Shown here in pieces: positions 41,127-53,985 of a DNA stretch of 64,000 nt. Source of the stretch: Patagioenas fasciata (Eukaryota > Chordata > Aves > Columbiformes > Columbidae). Where the stretch lies: assembly GCF_037038585.1 (NCBI RefSeq), contig NC_092522.1, positions 52,391,661 through 52,455,660 of the forward strand, in the 5' to 3' direction. Below the pieces are notes generated by a model, which was not told the origin of the DNA, did not search any database, and saw only the letters and a list, made by a program, of their open reading frames with translations. Made by a program: the position numbers and the translations under genes. Position 1 is the first letter of the stretch, and every line of letters begins with the position of its first letter.

Positions 41127-42289
41127 AAGAGTTTTCGTTCTCTTGGGTGAGAAAGCTGGAACATTTGAAGTCCCATTGACAGAAGACAAGAAGACAGGAG
41201 AGAAAAGAAGGTACTTCAGGAAAATGCTATTATAAAACACAGCCATGTTTTCCTTCAGTAGGAGACATACAAGTACCAAGAAAGACTGCATGCTGTTATG
41301 ACCGATTGCTGATTAAGTCATCTGTACAGAATTAAAGACTTTCCTTCATAACATGTTTAACAACATTTTTAGAAGCACATTCGTACTTGTGAAGGAAAGT
41401 GAAGAAGAATTAAGCTAAACAGTCAGTTTGGGCTGAAGTTGCCTCATAAGGTTTACGGGAAGCCTTTACACATAGAAATAATGAGTATATTTTCAAATCA
41501 GCGTCAGGATATTTAGCAAGGGAGTAGCTTTCTCAACTACAGTACAGAAAGGCCTCAGGTGAATAGTATTAACCTGCTAGTGTGGTGGTAATCTGGGTAA
41601 GAGAAGTACAATCCCTTTAAAGAAGGAGAGAAAGCTCAACTATTACTTTCCTAGCTTTGGAAGGGCATATCCCAATTTTTTCATTAAAAACATAAAAACC
41701 AGCTTTCATCACCACCATATTATGATTACAAAAATAACTACCAGAACAAGTTTAAGCAAATAAGAAAAAATGTTTACGAAGTGACATTTCTTTCTTATTT
41801 TTTCACCTTATTTAAGAAAGGTATGATTGCAAATGAAGCACCTTTGCTTTCTAATCAGGTTCTTCTAACCATTCTAAAAATCCTGTCTGCTTTCAGTTTA
41901 TGCTTGAGATTATCATAATGTGTTACTTATCAATGAGTAAATGGAAGAAGCAGCAGTCAGACCAGACCAGTAGTCCATGTAGGCTGCACAGCAATCCTGA
42001 GGAAGATGAAGGTGCCTACAAATTCATTATCCCTAATATCAAAGATCAAAAGAGTCAAGAGTTGTTCAGCAGCATAGCACATAAATTACTTTATAGGTGA
42101 ATTCTCATACGTCCTGATGAACCTATGAAAATAGGCAGACACTAATAAGCAGTAAAATAATTTCTCTAGAAGTTCACTTCTGCTGTTTGTTTGCATACCT
42201 CTCTGGGACAGAAGATAAATTTGCTAGTATTTCCACCTGAACCCTCCTCCCACACATTGAAAACAATGAAATTCTACTTGAATTAGGAC

Positions 42290-42720
42290 AACAAGAGGCA
42301 ATTTAAAGGGGCCCTAAGGATTCAGTCTCCTAATCACAGCTGTGACAAAATGCTGTCATTCTTGCCGGTAATTCCCTAGCAATTTACAGTACACCAACGT
42401 AACAGGAGGAGACCTTGCATTGCAAAGAAACCTGACTAGATAACCAGATCTTCATTTTCTGATTCCCCTGCCTTTGCAAAATTAGGCAAATCCTAGTGAT
42501 AGCCAGTTACTATGCCACTCTGAAACCATCTGGGAGCTACATTTCGACCCTGACATTGTACCTAAAGTTATTCAGAAAGCAAAGTCTGCACTGACTTTGA
42601 TTTCTGAATAACCCATTTAATTAGGAGGGCATTTCAGTACGGCTGTGTGAATGCACACCAGCAGCCCCATTAGGCTGCAATAGAAGCTTAAGGCTTTTTA
42701 TGATAAGGACAACCTAAAAT
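42290..42720. promoter_or_regulatory. Candidate distal enhancer, TCF/homeodomain motifs
   Basis: Contains a TCF/LEF site ACTTTGAT (42594-42601), a homeodomain TTTAATTAGG (42616-42625) and CDX/GATA-like TTTTTATGATAAGG near 42696. It lies about 14.5 kb upstream of TBXT. Inferred only. Confidence 0.27.
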
Positions 42721-44360
42721 CACTCACTCTAGGTGAACTGTGGTTTGGATTGCTCCCCAAAAGGGGCTTCCTTCCTGCATGTAAGACAGAAATTAAATTG
42801 CTGGACAGCTTTTCCCTGGGAGGTACAGGAACAACCTTCTTCAGATCTAGGCTGCCCCAAGTCTAGCAGTTGTTTTAGTCTATTAAAAGAGAAATGCAAA
42901 ATTAGGAATTTGGGAAATAGCTGAGGGACTTCAGAGAGAACTTCCCAAAGCAAAGAAGACCTATAGAAAGGGTTAGGGTGTTTTGTTTTGTTTTTCAGTC
43001 ATTGCTGAAATGATTTCCCGCTAAGCAATTGCTCAAATGCAAAAATATTTTGTTGGAGTGTCAATAGTAGGTTAAACAGAGTCAAACAAAGGCGTATTTT
43101 TATTATTCACATATAACTAAAGGTAATATAAAATTTAAGGAGAAGGCAGGTAAAGACCAAGAAAATATCTCCAGGATCAATCCTGTCTTCGAAAGATTGT
43201 GATGTTTCTAACAAGTTATTATTTGCTGGTATAGCAACAATCGCCAAACCCAAATAATTGTTTCAAATTATGTTCCAAAACAAAACACTTAGAAATTGCC
43301 AACGTCTGTTAAGCACCACAAAGAAAACAAACTGTACATATTTGGGGGTGATTTTTGAAACGTTGTAATTCTTCTGACTCTAATAGGTTGTATCCAGTCT
43401 CTCAAATCAGTATCTGCTTTGTCATTGTCGCTGCAGTCTTCAAACCTCGGATATTTGAATCTTAGCATCCTTCCTCTAAGATACTTAAATAACTGGAAAT
43501 TCTGTGAGTTCTTTTTATGTATTAATCATCTAACACAATGCTGCTAACCAGAATGGATCCTTAGTGCAGACATCCAGCAAACAGTTCACTTGTAGTCCCA
43601 CTAGTTCTCAACATACATGTGAACATACATCCAATTTCCCTTATTACTAGATGTAACTATTCTATAGAGACCTTCTGGAGACAACTACTTGATAGACTTT
43701 ACTAATGCCTGTTGCTGCAGATTTAAAAAAGAATATTTTAAAAGCATAGGGCAATAATACGCTCTGTTGGCTAAACTTTTTGGCGATACCCACCTTTTTC
43801 TCCTTTTTTTGATGGACCTTCCCTAAAGAGGCAAGTATAACAATAGTCCATTTAGAACCGTGACCACAAGTTGAGAATCTTCCTCTCAAAGAACTTGTAG
43901 TGTCACCTACTCATGATAGTATGTTACACTATTTAGGTGTTGTGAATATGTCGATTGATAACATAGTTTGTAAGTTACTGCTGTGCGCTTCTGTGCTTAA
44001 GGACTGAGAAAATGTGAGTAAGTAGTTAATATTAGTCTACTTGCAAAAGGACAGGTTGATTTGCTGTACTACAACTAGTGTAAATCAGAGCGTCTGTGTT
44101 AACTAAGGAGTTATAGCTCACTATATGTGACATATTATGTACATACGTAATTTTTATACTTTTAAAAATACATACGCAATAGTTATCTGACATATATAAT
44201 TTAATTTTGTACAGAAAGATTTCTCAACCTGGTTGTTAACTGTTATTAAGGTACCAATTGTTATATTTAATTAATAATGTTATTGAATCCAACACCCGGT
44301 TCACCTCACAAATGTAGGACCCATTTCTGAACTCATGCAAGCATATTTTCAGCTTCTACA

Positions 44361-44380
44361 TATCATCATCATCATCATCG
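44361..44380. repeat. Short (ATC)n microsatellite
   Basis: Six ATC units. Confidence 0.8.
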
Positions 44381-47300
44381 TCCTCAAGAAGCCCTGCCAG
44401 GCAGCAAACCTTGATACTCCAAATTTGACTTGGTCTAAGATGTTACTGAAAACAAAAATAAGCAACTCACAAGAATCAATAGGGGGAAAAAAAAAAAAAA
44501 GTAGGATATTTAAAACTTTTTCACAGATTATTTCACTATTCTGAGATGTACTACAGACCAATTATTAGAAGTCAAAGATGGAAAGTGAGTATCTATAGAT
44601 ACTATATAACCTCTGTTATGCTCTTGTGGAAATTATTTGAGTATTGTAGTAATCATTCACAGTGAATTTTCAAGGAGGAGAAAGATTTGTCAAAAAGCTA
44701 ACTTGAGTTTAAAAAAAAAAAAAACAAACACATAGTTTATTCATGAATTTATGGCCAGGTGGAAAATTATGGTGAGTCTGTAATTTAAATCTGAAAATCT
44801 CAAAGTATTGTGTCTTAAGATTTTTCTTGGCTTGCTTGGCTGAGGTTCAGAATACAACATCTTCAGTCAAAATTAAGTCTAAGCAGAGGAATAGACCTTA
44901 ATATTCAAGTGCTTCTTCCCTTAGACTAACAGAGTGTATGCCCAAAGCCAGGCAGGGGAACACTGAGAAGAAGAACCTGTTTTGTTCTACTGTACTGCAA
45001 TCACCTGACTGTCTGGCTACTGCTGAGTGGTGATGGGAATCACTCCATCTCCAGTCTTCCAGTTTTGACTGGAAGTCCACTGCAAGTAATGGAGATAGAA
45101 ACCTGAAGTTCAGTCTTAGACAAAGACAACTAAAAAAAAATATATTGTTTTATTATTTAAAATGTATACCAAAGACTATAGTCTTTAATCCAGACACCTT
45201 CAACAAGAGAAACACTTTCAAATGACAGTAGCTGTTCTTGAGGCAAGACTCTTAAGCCATCTACTATCACATATATTCACTTTCCTTTAGAGTGAAAGTA
45301 TTCCCTAAACAGGATTATCTGTTTTTCCCTTCTCTTTATAACGAGTTGATGGGAAAAGGCAGAAAAAATGTTAAGTGTGATTAGTGTATTGTAAAGTGTA
45401 TTGCTAAGTCAGCATCTCTTTCCAGAGTAGCGTATTTCTACTGACTGCCTTTTTATGCAAGATCTTCAGCCAATTCTTCATGAAAAGTTCAGCCTCAGCA
45501 ACCTGTAAAAAGAGCCTCCTTTTCTTACAAAGTCTTCTAGAAATGTTAATTTATGTAGAATGAAGAAAGTAATTTCAAAACAGATATGAAATGGGCAACT
45601 GTTTTTCCTGACTTGAGGTTTCCATGAGTTTGTCCTCTTGAAGGAGACTCACACCAGGACTTTCAGGAACATATTTTCCTCTGGTTCTATGCACAAAGCT
45701 CTTCAGCTATGAGTGGGAGGGAAGAAAGTACCTTTGCATCTACTTCAGAATTTCTTCTTGAAAGCCTAGTAATGAAACATTGAAGTAAAAATAATTAGAA
45801 ATACTTTGTATTTAGTGGCAAAGTTTCTCAACTGAGGCATTTCAAATATATCTCTTGAAAATACCCTCCTACCCCTTACTGTTATTATTCAGTTACTGTT
45901 CAGTATTTCTGCTCAAATGCTGTATTAGTTGGTCTAAAGCTATCTAAACTTCACTTTTCATAGTTCAATACTAATTCAAGAAAAGGTATACTCTTTATAA
46001 ATAATTAGTCTTGTATAGAAGTTCATATTGCTTTTTTAACTCTAAGACAATTTATGGAAATTTTTGTCTTTTTTGAAAAATATTTTTAAATGTGGAACTT
46101 GTTTTGAATTATGATTGAAGCTTAACCCAAATTCTTACAGGGACTGACAAAAAGCTATCTCCATGAATACATCAAATACGCTGGGGATCACCATTGTCTT
46201 CTGATCTTTCTCTAAGACAGAGCATTGGCAATATTAGGAAAATTAAGTTTTCTAATATTTTGGGGAAACAGTGAAGGGGGAGATTTTATTCTGCATGCAT
46301 CTTTCAGATGGTTTTTGCAAGGCACTGTAAAGCATGAAGCCTGGAGGAGGCAGTTCTGCCATGCTTGAACCTCTCGTGACTGCTGCTTGATATCCATAAA
46401 GCTTCTTGCAGCTGTGCTTCCTCTGGGAAGACACACTGGAGTTCTGTGTGTACGTCTAGTAGTTTTCTTCTGTTTTCTTCTTTTATTTTTCTTTAATGTT
46501 TATGCTAAAATAAAATGTATCAAACTTCTGTGTCTAAATTTAGGCATGAAAATCAAATTCAGTAACTTAATTTCTGCAATTGTTTTATTTAGTGTGATTA
46601 AGCCTAATACAATTAGCTTGATGAGTATAGCTGAGAGTAGGCATACCTCTGTGTCTGGGGGCAGGTGGGAAATGGAGGTTGTGGGGGATGAATTATCCTA
46701 GTTTTCAAGAGTTCTTCACTTCGGTAGGAATTGTAGGTGTTTAGCACTACTGATTAACAGGTAACTTAGGTGTTTAACTATAGGCATCCAGATAGGTTGA
46801 GTTGTGAGTTGGTTTCTTTCTTGAGTTTGTATGTAAGTGAAGAGAGGGCAATGCTTGATAACTTGTACAATGTCAAAATACTGAGGGAGAGAACTGGTTT
46901 GAGATTGCATACGAAAGTATGTCTAGGAGGAATAAGATAAAAGCTAAGCAAGTTAAATGTATGTAGCATATGTGAAAAAAAAGATAGCTTGTGAGATACA
47001 TTTGTCTATAAGAGTTTTCCAAGAAAAACAAAGGAAGTTTTAGCACGTATGGACATTGGAAAGGGATCTGGGTAAAAAGACGCATTTGCTGAACCCCAAA
47101 TAGAAATGGTTTTAATCTCTGATATTGTCTCTGGGTATTTGACATGAAACATGGTGATTTTGCTTAAAATACGTGGAGCAGCCAAAAGCTTGTTGCCACT
47201 CGTGCCTTGCTGAGATATCAGCTTCCATAAAACTGAGTTTCTTTAAAGAAGGTGCCATGCTGTCAGCACATCTGTCCCGAGAAAGGGAGGGAAGCACTGA

Positions 47301-50300
47301 AGGTGGAGGATTGCTGTTCATTAATTGCATCATATTGAGCTTCCAGGCAGACAAGTACTTGAGACAGCCAAAAGGTGGAGATTTTCAGGTTCCTCCTCCT
47401 GTTTTTCCTTCTCCTCCCCCCTTCTCCAAAAGAAATGTTTTGCCAAAGCCTCCTTGTGGCAACACAGGTTTTTTTGAATAAAAAGTCACTAGTAAAGAAA
47501 GAATTTTGAGATTGGGTTCGTTCCAATCCTTTATTTTCTGGAAGAAAGACTTGTATTGTGTTATGGCTCTTCACTGTTATTCAGGGTGCAAATGTGAAAA
47601 ATCAAATAAATAGAAACAAAAAGAAAATAGGGACACAAGTCATTACCCAGTCTTGTAAATGCAAGAGTTTTCAGCTAGAGTTGTTGCTCTGAGAACAAAA
47701 CCAGTAGGAGCTACGGAGGCATTCATACTTCATTCAGTTTTATTCTTTTATGGATTATTCATGGAAAAACTTTCTATACTTTCAACAGAATTTTTTCTTG
47801 GGTAAAGTCTATAGAATCTAGTTGATGTTTAAGAACTTTTTTAGCATAAAAGTTCATTAATAAAAGGAGTTTATGGATTTTCTAATTTCTAGACCAGAAA
47901 TATATACCTGACTTATTAACTTAATATTTTTTCGGTTTTGCACGGTGTAATCTTGTGTTTCTAGATGTAAAATGGGGAGAAAACTTTTCAGTCTATCAAA
48001 GCAGTTTCTATTTGAATAGAAATATATTTACTGTATTTACTGTAAGTGAATGCAACAATGTGTGAGACAAGACATCTGCTGAAGATGAAGTCTTGAGTTA
48101 AATTACATTTTTCTCAAAGCTGTCAATGCATTGGGGCTTGAAGTGAAGAGTTTTTTTCTTAAAGGAAGGCACCTTGAAGGTAAAGCAGTTCTTTTTCTAC
48201 TGCTCAAATTGACCCTATTATTGATATACACAATCAGGAGTGAATTTCTGGGAATATGTGGTATCTGCCACAAGATTCTGGAAGTGAAATGTGCCTTAAA
48301 TTACAGACATGGACAATACTGAAATTTTCCCTCTATTTTCTTAAAGAAAATTTTTGCAAAGCCAGTGTTAAACACAAATAACGAGCTGTATAAGAGACAG
48401 AATTGGAGAAGGCTTCAATTAGTAGTGCTTGTGGGGTTTTTACTAGTATAAAACAGCAATAAATATAACATGGTTGAGATTTGTTTTATTTCAACTGAAG
48501 ATTAACTACTTGCCTAAAAAAAATGAAGAAGGCAAATAAATGCTTGTAATGTGCCTGCAGATTTATTCAAATATTACATTAACAAGGATGCAAGTGGAAA
48601 ATCCATGATTGAAAGTAACATGCCAGCTTAAATGAGTACAATTGGAAGCACCAGCAGATTTCAGGTTTGTGAAGTTCTCAGGTATCAGAGCACTTCTGAA
48701 AGAGCAGAAATGTAGTGCAGATTTAAAATGCTTGGCACCTCTTATATGATGGCTGTTGTTTTTTCACTCCTGTATCTGGGATACTGAATGTGATACTCTG
48801 GAATACAACTGCAATTGGGTCAAAAGTTTCCAGTGCTCACTGGGAGAAAATTTTCGTACAATGCTGTGGAACAACACTAAGGATGAATGACAAAATACCT
48901 CTTGAATTAGGAGCTACCAAAATTACTGATGCAGATATGGACATGATGGGGATAAATGTCTTTTTTCTGTTCCCACACAGAAATTAAGCACAAAGATTTG
49001 TAAAAAAAAAGATCAGGACAGGACCTGAAGGTTCAGTGCTGTGTACAGCAAGAATATTGATGTGAGCAAGACAGACACTTGTCTGGTGTGTGTAGCACAA
49101 CACTGATTAGCCAGCTATCATGAATTTTAAGTTTGTACTTGCTGAGGAGCAGACAAAGATGTTGTTGAAGAAGGATTTTATACAACCTTATTCCTAACAA
49201 CAATAAAGCTGGGTTTACCTGAATTCATATTCTGTCTTTTAGACAGAATCTGGGTGGACTAACCTGTGGTTTTATCATTAACTTTAAAAATAAATAATTC
49301 ACCTTCTTCAGTTATTTATACAGGGGAATGTAAAACCTCCTGTAAGATGGTGAGAGGAGACTTGAGGAAGAAGTTTACTCAGGTCCAAGGAAGCAAAAAT
49401 GAATATCTGTCCCAGTTAGAGCCATGGCTGCTCAGTTGGTCTTATCTGAGAATTTGATGTTAGGCTGTTGGAATCAGCGCTGAAATAAAGAAATAGAGTA
49501 CACAGCATTATCAAAATTGTGCCTTTATATAGTGTTTTGAACTAGTTGATTACTAATTGAGGTCACTGGTGTTCAATATTAAAAGATAGCATAGATTTTC
49601 TAGGCAAGGGAGCTATACATACATGTACAAGAATATTTATGATAACTCAAGAATTCAGCGAACAGCTACTGATCTGAGCTAGACATAAAAGTTAGTTTCA
49701 GGGGAATTAGCAATTTTAATTAACATAAAGATCAGGTGCAAGGTGGATTAGAAAAACATTTAAAGTTAAATTGGCTTATAAAAAATCAGCTATAAATCTT
49801 CATGCTTTGGGGAGTAACTGAGTCAACAGAACTACAAAGGCAATGCCTCTCTGACTGGGAACATTACAAAATAATCTGCATAATCGGGGGTGATGAATCA
49901 CGTCTTCCTGTGTAACGACTAACCACTGTTAGACAGAACATCAGACTACACGGACCACTAGTCCTAGGACATAGCTGACATTTTCTTAGCAAGGGCAAGA
50001 AATATTTTCTGGCCCTGGGAAAGTGTTGAACATGCAGAGATTTCAAAGAGAGGCTCAGGAGCCTGCAGTGTCTCCTAGGCATTCCTGGTGCTGCTTCCCA
50101 TGGCACACACACTGGTGATTATTACACTATGTGGTCCCCTCACATTCATCTTTTGCTGTTCATTCATCATCCTTTTCTAATACGAATGTGGTACTGACAG
50201 GTACCAAAGGCAGGGCTTAAATAGTCCCTTTTTACTATGTGTTGCTGTTTAAAAAGCAGCTAGTAGGAAAAATGCATCCTTGTTAGAAAGTTAGGCCAGA

Positions 50301-53118
50301 TTTGCATTATCGGAGAACAAAGATTGTGAAGTTTTGTTTTGGCATGTAATTTCATTATGCATTATTAGCTTGTTGAATGCTTACTTTCATTACAAATGGT
50401 TCCAGAGAAGACAAGGATGGGATATTACCAATGAAAATTCCTGTGTAATATTCTCACTATGAAGCAGAGCAGCTTACCAAAACAGAGATCCTGAAGACCT
50501 GCCCAAAGTGAGACAGTGAGTCAACAGAGCTCAGAATCAGCTCTTCTGGCTTCCACTCTGGTGTGCAGCATGTTACATCAGCCATCTTCCTGCAGGTAAA
50601 CTCGTTGGGAGGCATAAAGCAGAAAAAAGTGACCAAGACCAAATTAACCTTTGTTGAATTCAAACTAGGAAACTGTAGGAAGCATTTGTGTTTGTCAGAA
50701 CTTGATGGGTACATTTGATGAAGAAAGGCTGAGGTCTACAAAATATTTCACACTCCCTGGTCATGAAACAGAGGACCACAAGCATGTCTGTACGCCCCAG
50801 ATGCTGCTTTCCAGGTCTGGGTCCTGTATGACAGGAAGAATCTGGCATTAGTTTGCCCACTGTCTCCCTGAGAAGACCAACAAGAGTTTCTTTAAGGTGC
50901 TGTTGTGTCAGTAGTTTCTCTTTTCTCTGCTATTGCTACTTTCCATTTAAGGTTTCCTTGTTTCTGTATTCCTTGTCCAGATTTAAAGTTGTCAGCATTA
51001 CAATCCTTTTCTGCTCTGTGTGGTCTTTATACCACGTAATTTCCTCTGAGCAGACTTGTCCAGGATGGTGCACAACACATGTTGTGTACATTATGAAAAT
51101 TAAAAAAAAAAATTACAGGAAAATGTGGTGGTGCCTTGATCAGTTCAGAAGTTTTTCACTTTCTTAAAAGTAGTAATATGAAAACATTTATATCAGATGT
51201 GGAGAAGTCCTTGTTGGTGAAGTGAGTGTGGGTAAAATGAAGGGTTGGGTGTATGGAGTAGAGGAAGTTCACATACAGCTGAGAAGAAATAAGTTAATTG
51301 GGTTCAGAGCAGTGTAAGAAAGGAAACAGTGGAGAGGGCTAAAAAGTGGCTCAGTTGATGTACAAGTGCACTACCTGTGAGTCCAAATAGTGTCTAGATT
51401 AAGTTCCTGTTCTTTCCTATGAGCCAGCTGTATTAGCTTGATGAAAAACAGCATCAGTTGTGTGAAGCTGTTGCTATCAGTTTTCTATCAGATTCCCTAC
51501 CAATAAGAGGAAGATAATTTGCTTTCAGTAACCACTCATTGCTAAAGTTGTCCAAGTGTTTTAGGGCAAGAAATCAGGAAATAATCTTGGCAGTAGAGGG
51601 CTCTGAAGAGTCTATAAACTTTGAGAATGCATTCAAGGCAATTACTAATTCAGAAACATGAGATAATCTAGATTTAGGTGCAAGTTAACAGGTGAATGCT
51701 AAAAATGTTACCCTTATTTATAAAATAAAAAATAGTACTCATTAACACTGTGTATATACCTTTCCTGTGGATCAGTGAGGAAGAGGAAGAAAAGTGTTAA
51801 AACAGTAAAGGAGAAGGAAACAACAAAAACACAGCAAAAAAACCCACATAAAACACAAAGGAAAAGAAGTTGAGTTGTTTTTTAAAAATCTGCAATTGCA
51901 AATTAGGATTTGTATTTTTTTTCTAGAGGTGTTAATATTATGTAGCTGTGAAGCACCCAGTTTGTCTTAAGCCTTACAGTCATCTCAATGAAATGTTCAA
52001 AGGAGAGGGAAAGGAGAAAGAGTGGATTCCAGACTGCCTTAAATCTTTTAAAGATACTGAAAGAACTGCAAAAGGAATATGGTCTCTTTGGCTCTTAACA
52101 CTGCATACTTTTATAAAGAGAGATAGTCCTCAGGGCAAAGATTAATATTCCCAGTAAAAATAAGTTGCTTTGTTGATTAACATCAGAAAATCTGAGGACT
52201 TTTGTACTTGAGACCTGAACCCTAGCCTTTTAACTTACCCTGACTTATCTCAGAAAGGAAAGTCACATTTATATTAGTGTCCTTTGGGAACTATGTGGGT
52301 TGAAGTGTAAGAAAAGGTATTGTTTATGGTAGGGCCTCTGGACAGGACTCCTGCTAGGATGTTTTCAATGAAGCAAGTACTTTCTGTCATCAGACTCCTA
52401 TGATCCTTGTTTGAAACAGAACATGTCTTTAGTGTGTAGGTTTTTGTTTAGTTGTTGGTTTATTTTTTGTTTGGTTGTGTTTTTTTTAATATTGTCCTAC
52501 AGGCCAGGATAAAACAGTGAACAGTATTCTGCTACTTCTCTTTGCAACCCTGGTGGTCCATTTTGCCTGTCACCTTTTGCAGTTTTTAAAGAAATGACCT
52601 GTTAAGAGTGGTGGATGGCTCTTGTTTGTGTCATCTACTTGCTTCCACTCTCAGGATAACTTGGTTTAAATAGCTCCAATCTTCTAAGCAATGTCATTAA
52701 GATATTGAAAAGGATATTCTATCTCAAAAGTTGGAGTTTGAATCAAAAGTACTCCGATCTGAAGTTTGCTGATTTCATCCGTCTTTGAGCCAAACTCTCC
52801 CTTAAGGGTTTTCATAGGAGCTTCAGTTAAATTTGTTGTTTTTCCCCAGTTGGTGCTGTCTAGTGCAGCAGGCGCTGAAGTCATTGGAAGTTTGATCATT
52901 GACTTTCATGAGGGAAACCTCAGGACTTAAGCATTTGAGATGGAGCGGGTACTTACCAGTACTCAAGCAAAGATCTGACTAAGTCAACGGGAGTTTTGCC
53001 ACCTTCAAAAAATGCAGGATGGCACTCTGTCTTTGCCTTGTCCTCCCAAATGCTAAAGGGGGAAAGCAAAGCAAATCAAAATCAACATGTGCTCAGTTCA
53101 GACTACCTGAAAAGGTTG

Positions 53119-53156
53119 TTGGGTTGTTTGTTTTTTGTTTTTTTTTTTTTTTTAAA
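53119..53156. repeat. T-rich tract
   Basis: GTTTG repeats leading into a run of about 15 T. Confidence 0.85.
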
Positions 53157-53691
53157 TTGTGTATGCATTTAAACGTATGGAGATAATTCATTTTATTTCT
53201 TAGATACTAAAAGCAGATAATCTGAAACATACTTACGCTCGCAAGACATGATCTTAAAATAGACAAAACCACTGTATGTTTTCACATGTTGTAATTTCCT
53301 ATGTAGGTATATGTTAGTATGTTGTGTTACAAAATTGTGAGTTCTTAAAAAGAGCTCTCCTAGAATGATCTCTAGGCTTTTTTCTTGTGTAAACCTTGTA
53401 TATAAGGAAAATGATATGCAAGATTAAAACAAAATCCAAAAGCTTCTTATTGAAATTACATTGACATCCTCAACCAGTGCTTCAACAGTAGTACCGTTAT
53501 CACTAGGATATTCCTTCAGAAAACAAACAAACAAAAAAAACCAAAGAGCTGACAAGTAGAGATATATCTCTCTGTTACATATACAATGCACTAAATGTAT
53601 TAATTTTTCTTAAGGCAAAAAAAAAGAAAAAAAGGTAGGTCGTGGGAAAGAAGGTGTTTATTCTTCAGGGTGGCACGTTTTGACTTTTGAA

Positions 53692-53985
53692 AGGTGGGTT
53701 TCAGCCCCGGGTGCAGAGGTTGCCGGCCCGTCCCGGATCGGCTCTGTTCCCCGGGCGGCTACGGGAGGCGGGAGCTGCAGGGACGCGGCTCCAGCACCAT
53801 AGGCGGTGTTAGTCACATGTGTGTCCCCCCGCGAACTGCAAGTTGAAAGATAATTAAACAAATACCTCCAATACCTAAGCCCGCTGTTATTTTCACGCGG
53901 CATCCCTAGGCGATTAAAGCTGCACATGGGTCAGCTGGTGCCCGAGCGCGGCGGGAGCGGACCCGGGCTGGTTCCCCTTGGAAAG
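53692..53985. promoter_or_regulatory. Discrete CpG-rich patch about 3.3 kb upstream of TBXT
   Basis: About 290 bp with many CpGs (CCCGGG, CGGGCGG, GCGCGGCGGGAGCGG), interrupted by a short AT-rich core with ATAATTAAACAAAT near 53850. It is flanked on both sides by AT-rich DNA. No coding exon or splice-site arrangement is apparent. It may be an upstream enhancer or an alternative, noncoding promoter. Function is not shown by the sequence. Confidence 0.45.

Larger units (their letters stand above)
29466..53690. other. Intergenic: no gene recognised
   Basis: 24 kb of mostly AT-rich unique DNA with only homopolymer and low-complexity tracts. No interspersed repeat family was recognised. Frames up to about 146 codons arise from pyrimidine tracts or chance. 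Motif-dense stretches at 32.5-32.76 and 42.3-42.72 kb are listed separately. Confidence 0.7.

Noticed and set aside
40851-41291. 146-codon - strand and 117-codon + strand frames
   Set aside because: Produced by a pyrimidine-rich tract and poly(T); low-complexity translations.
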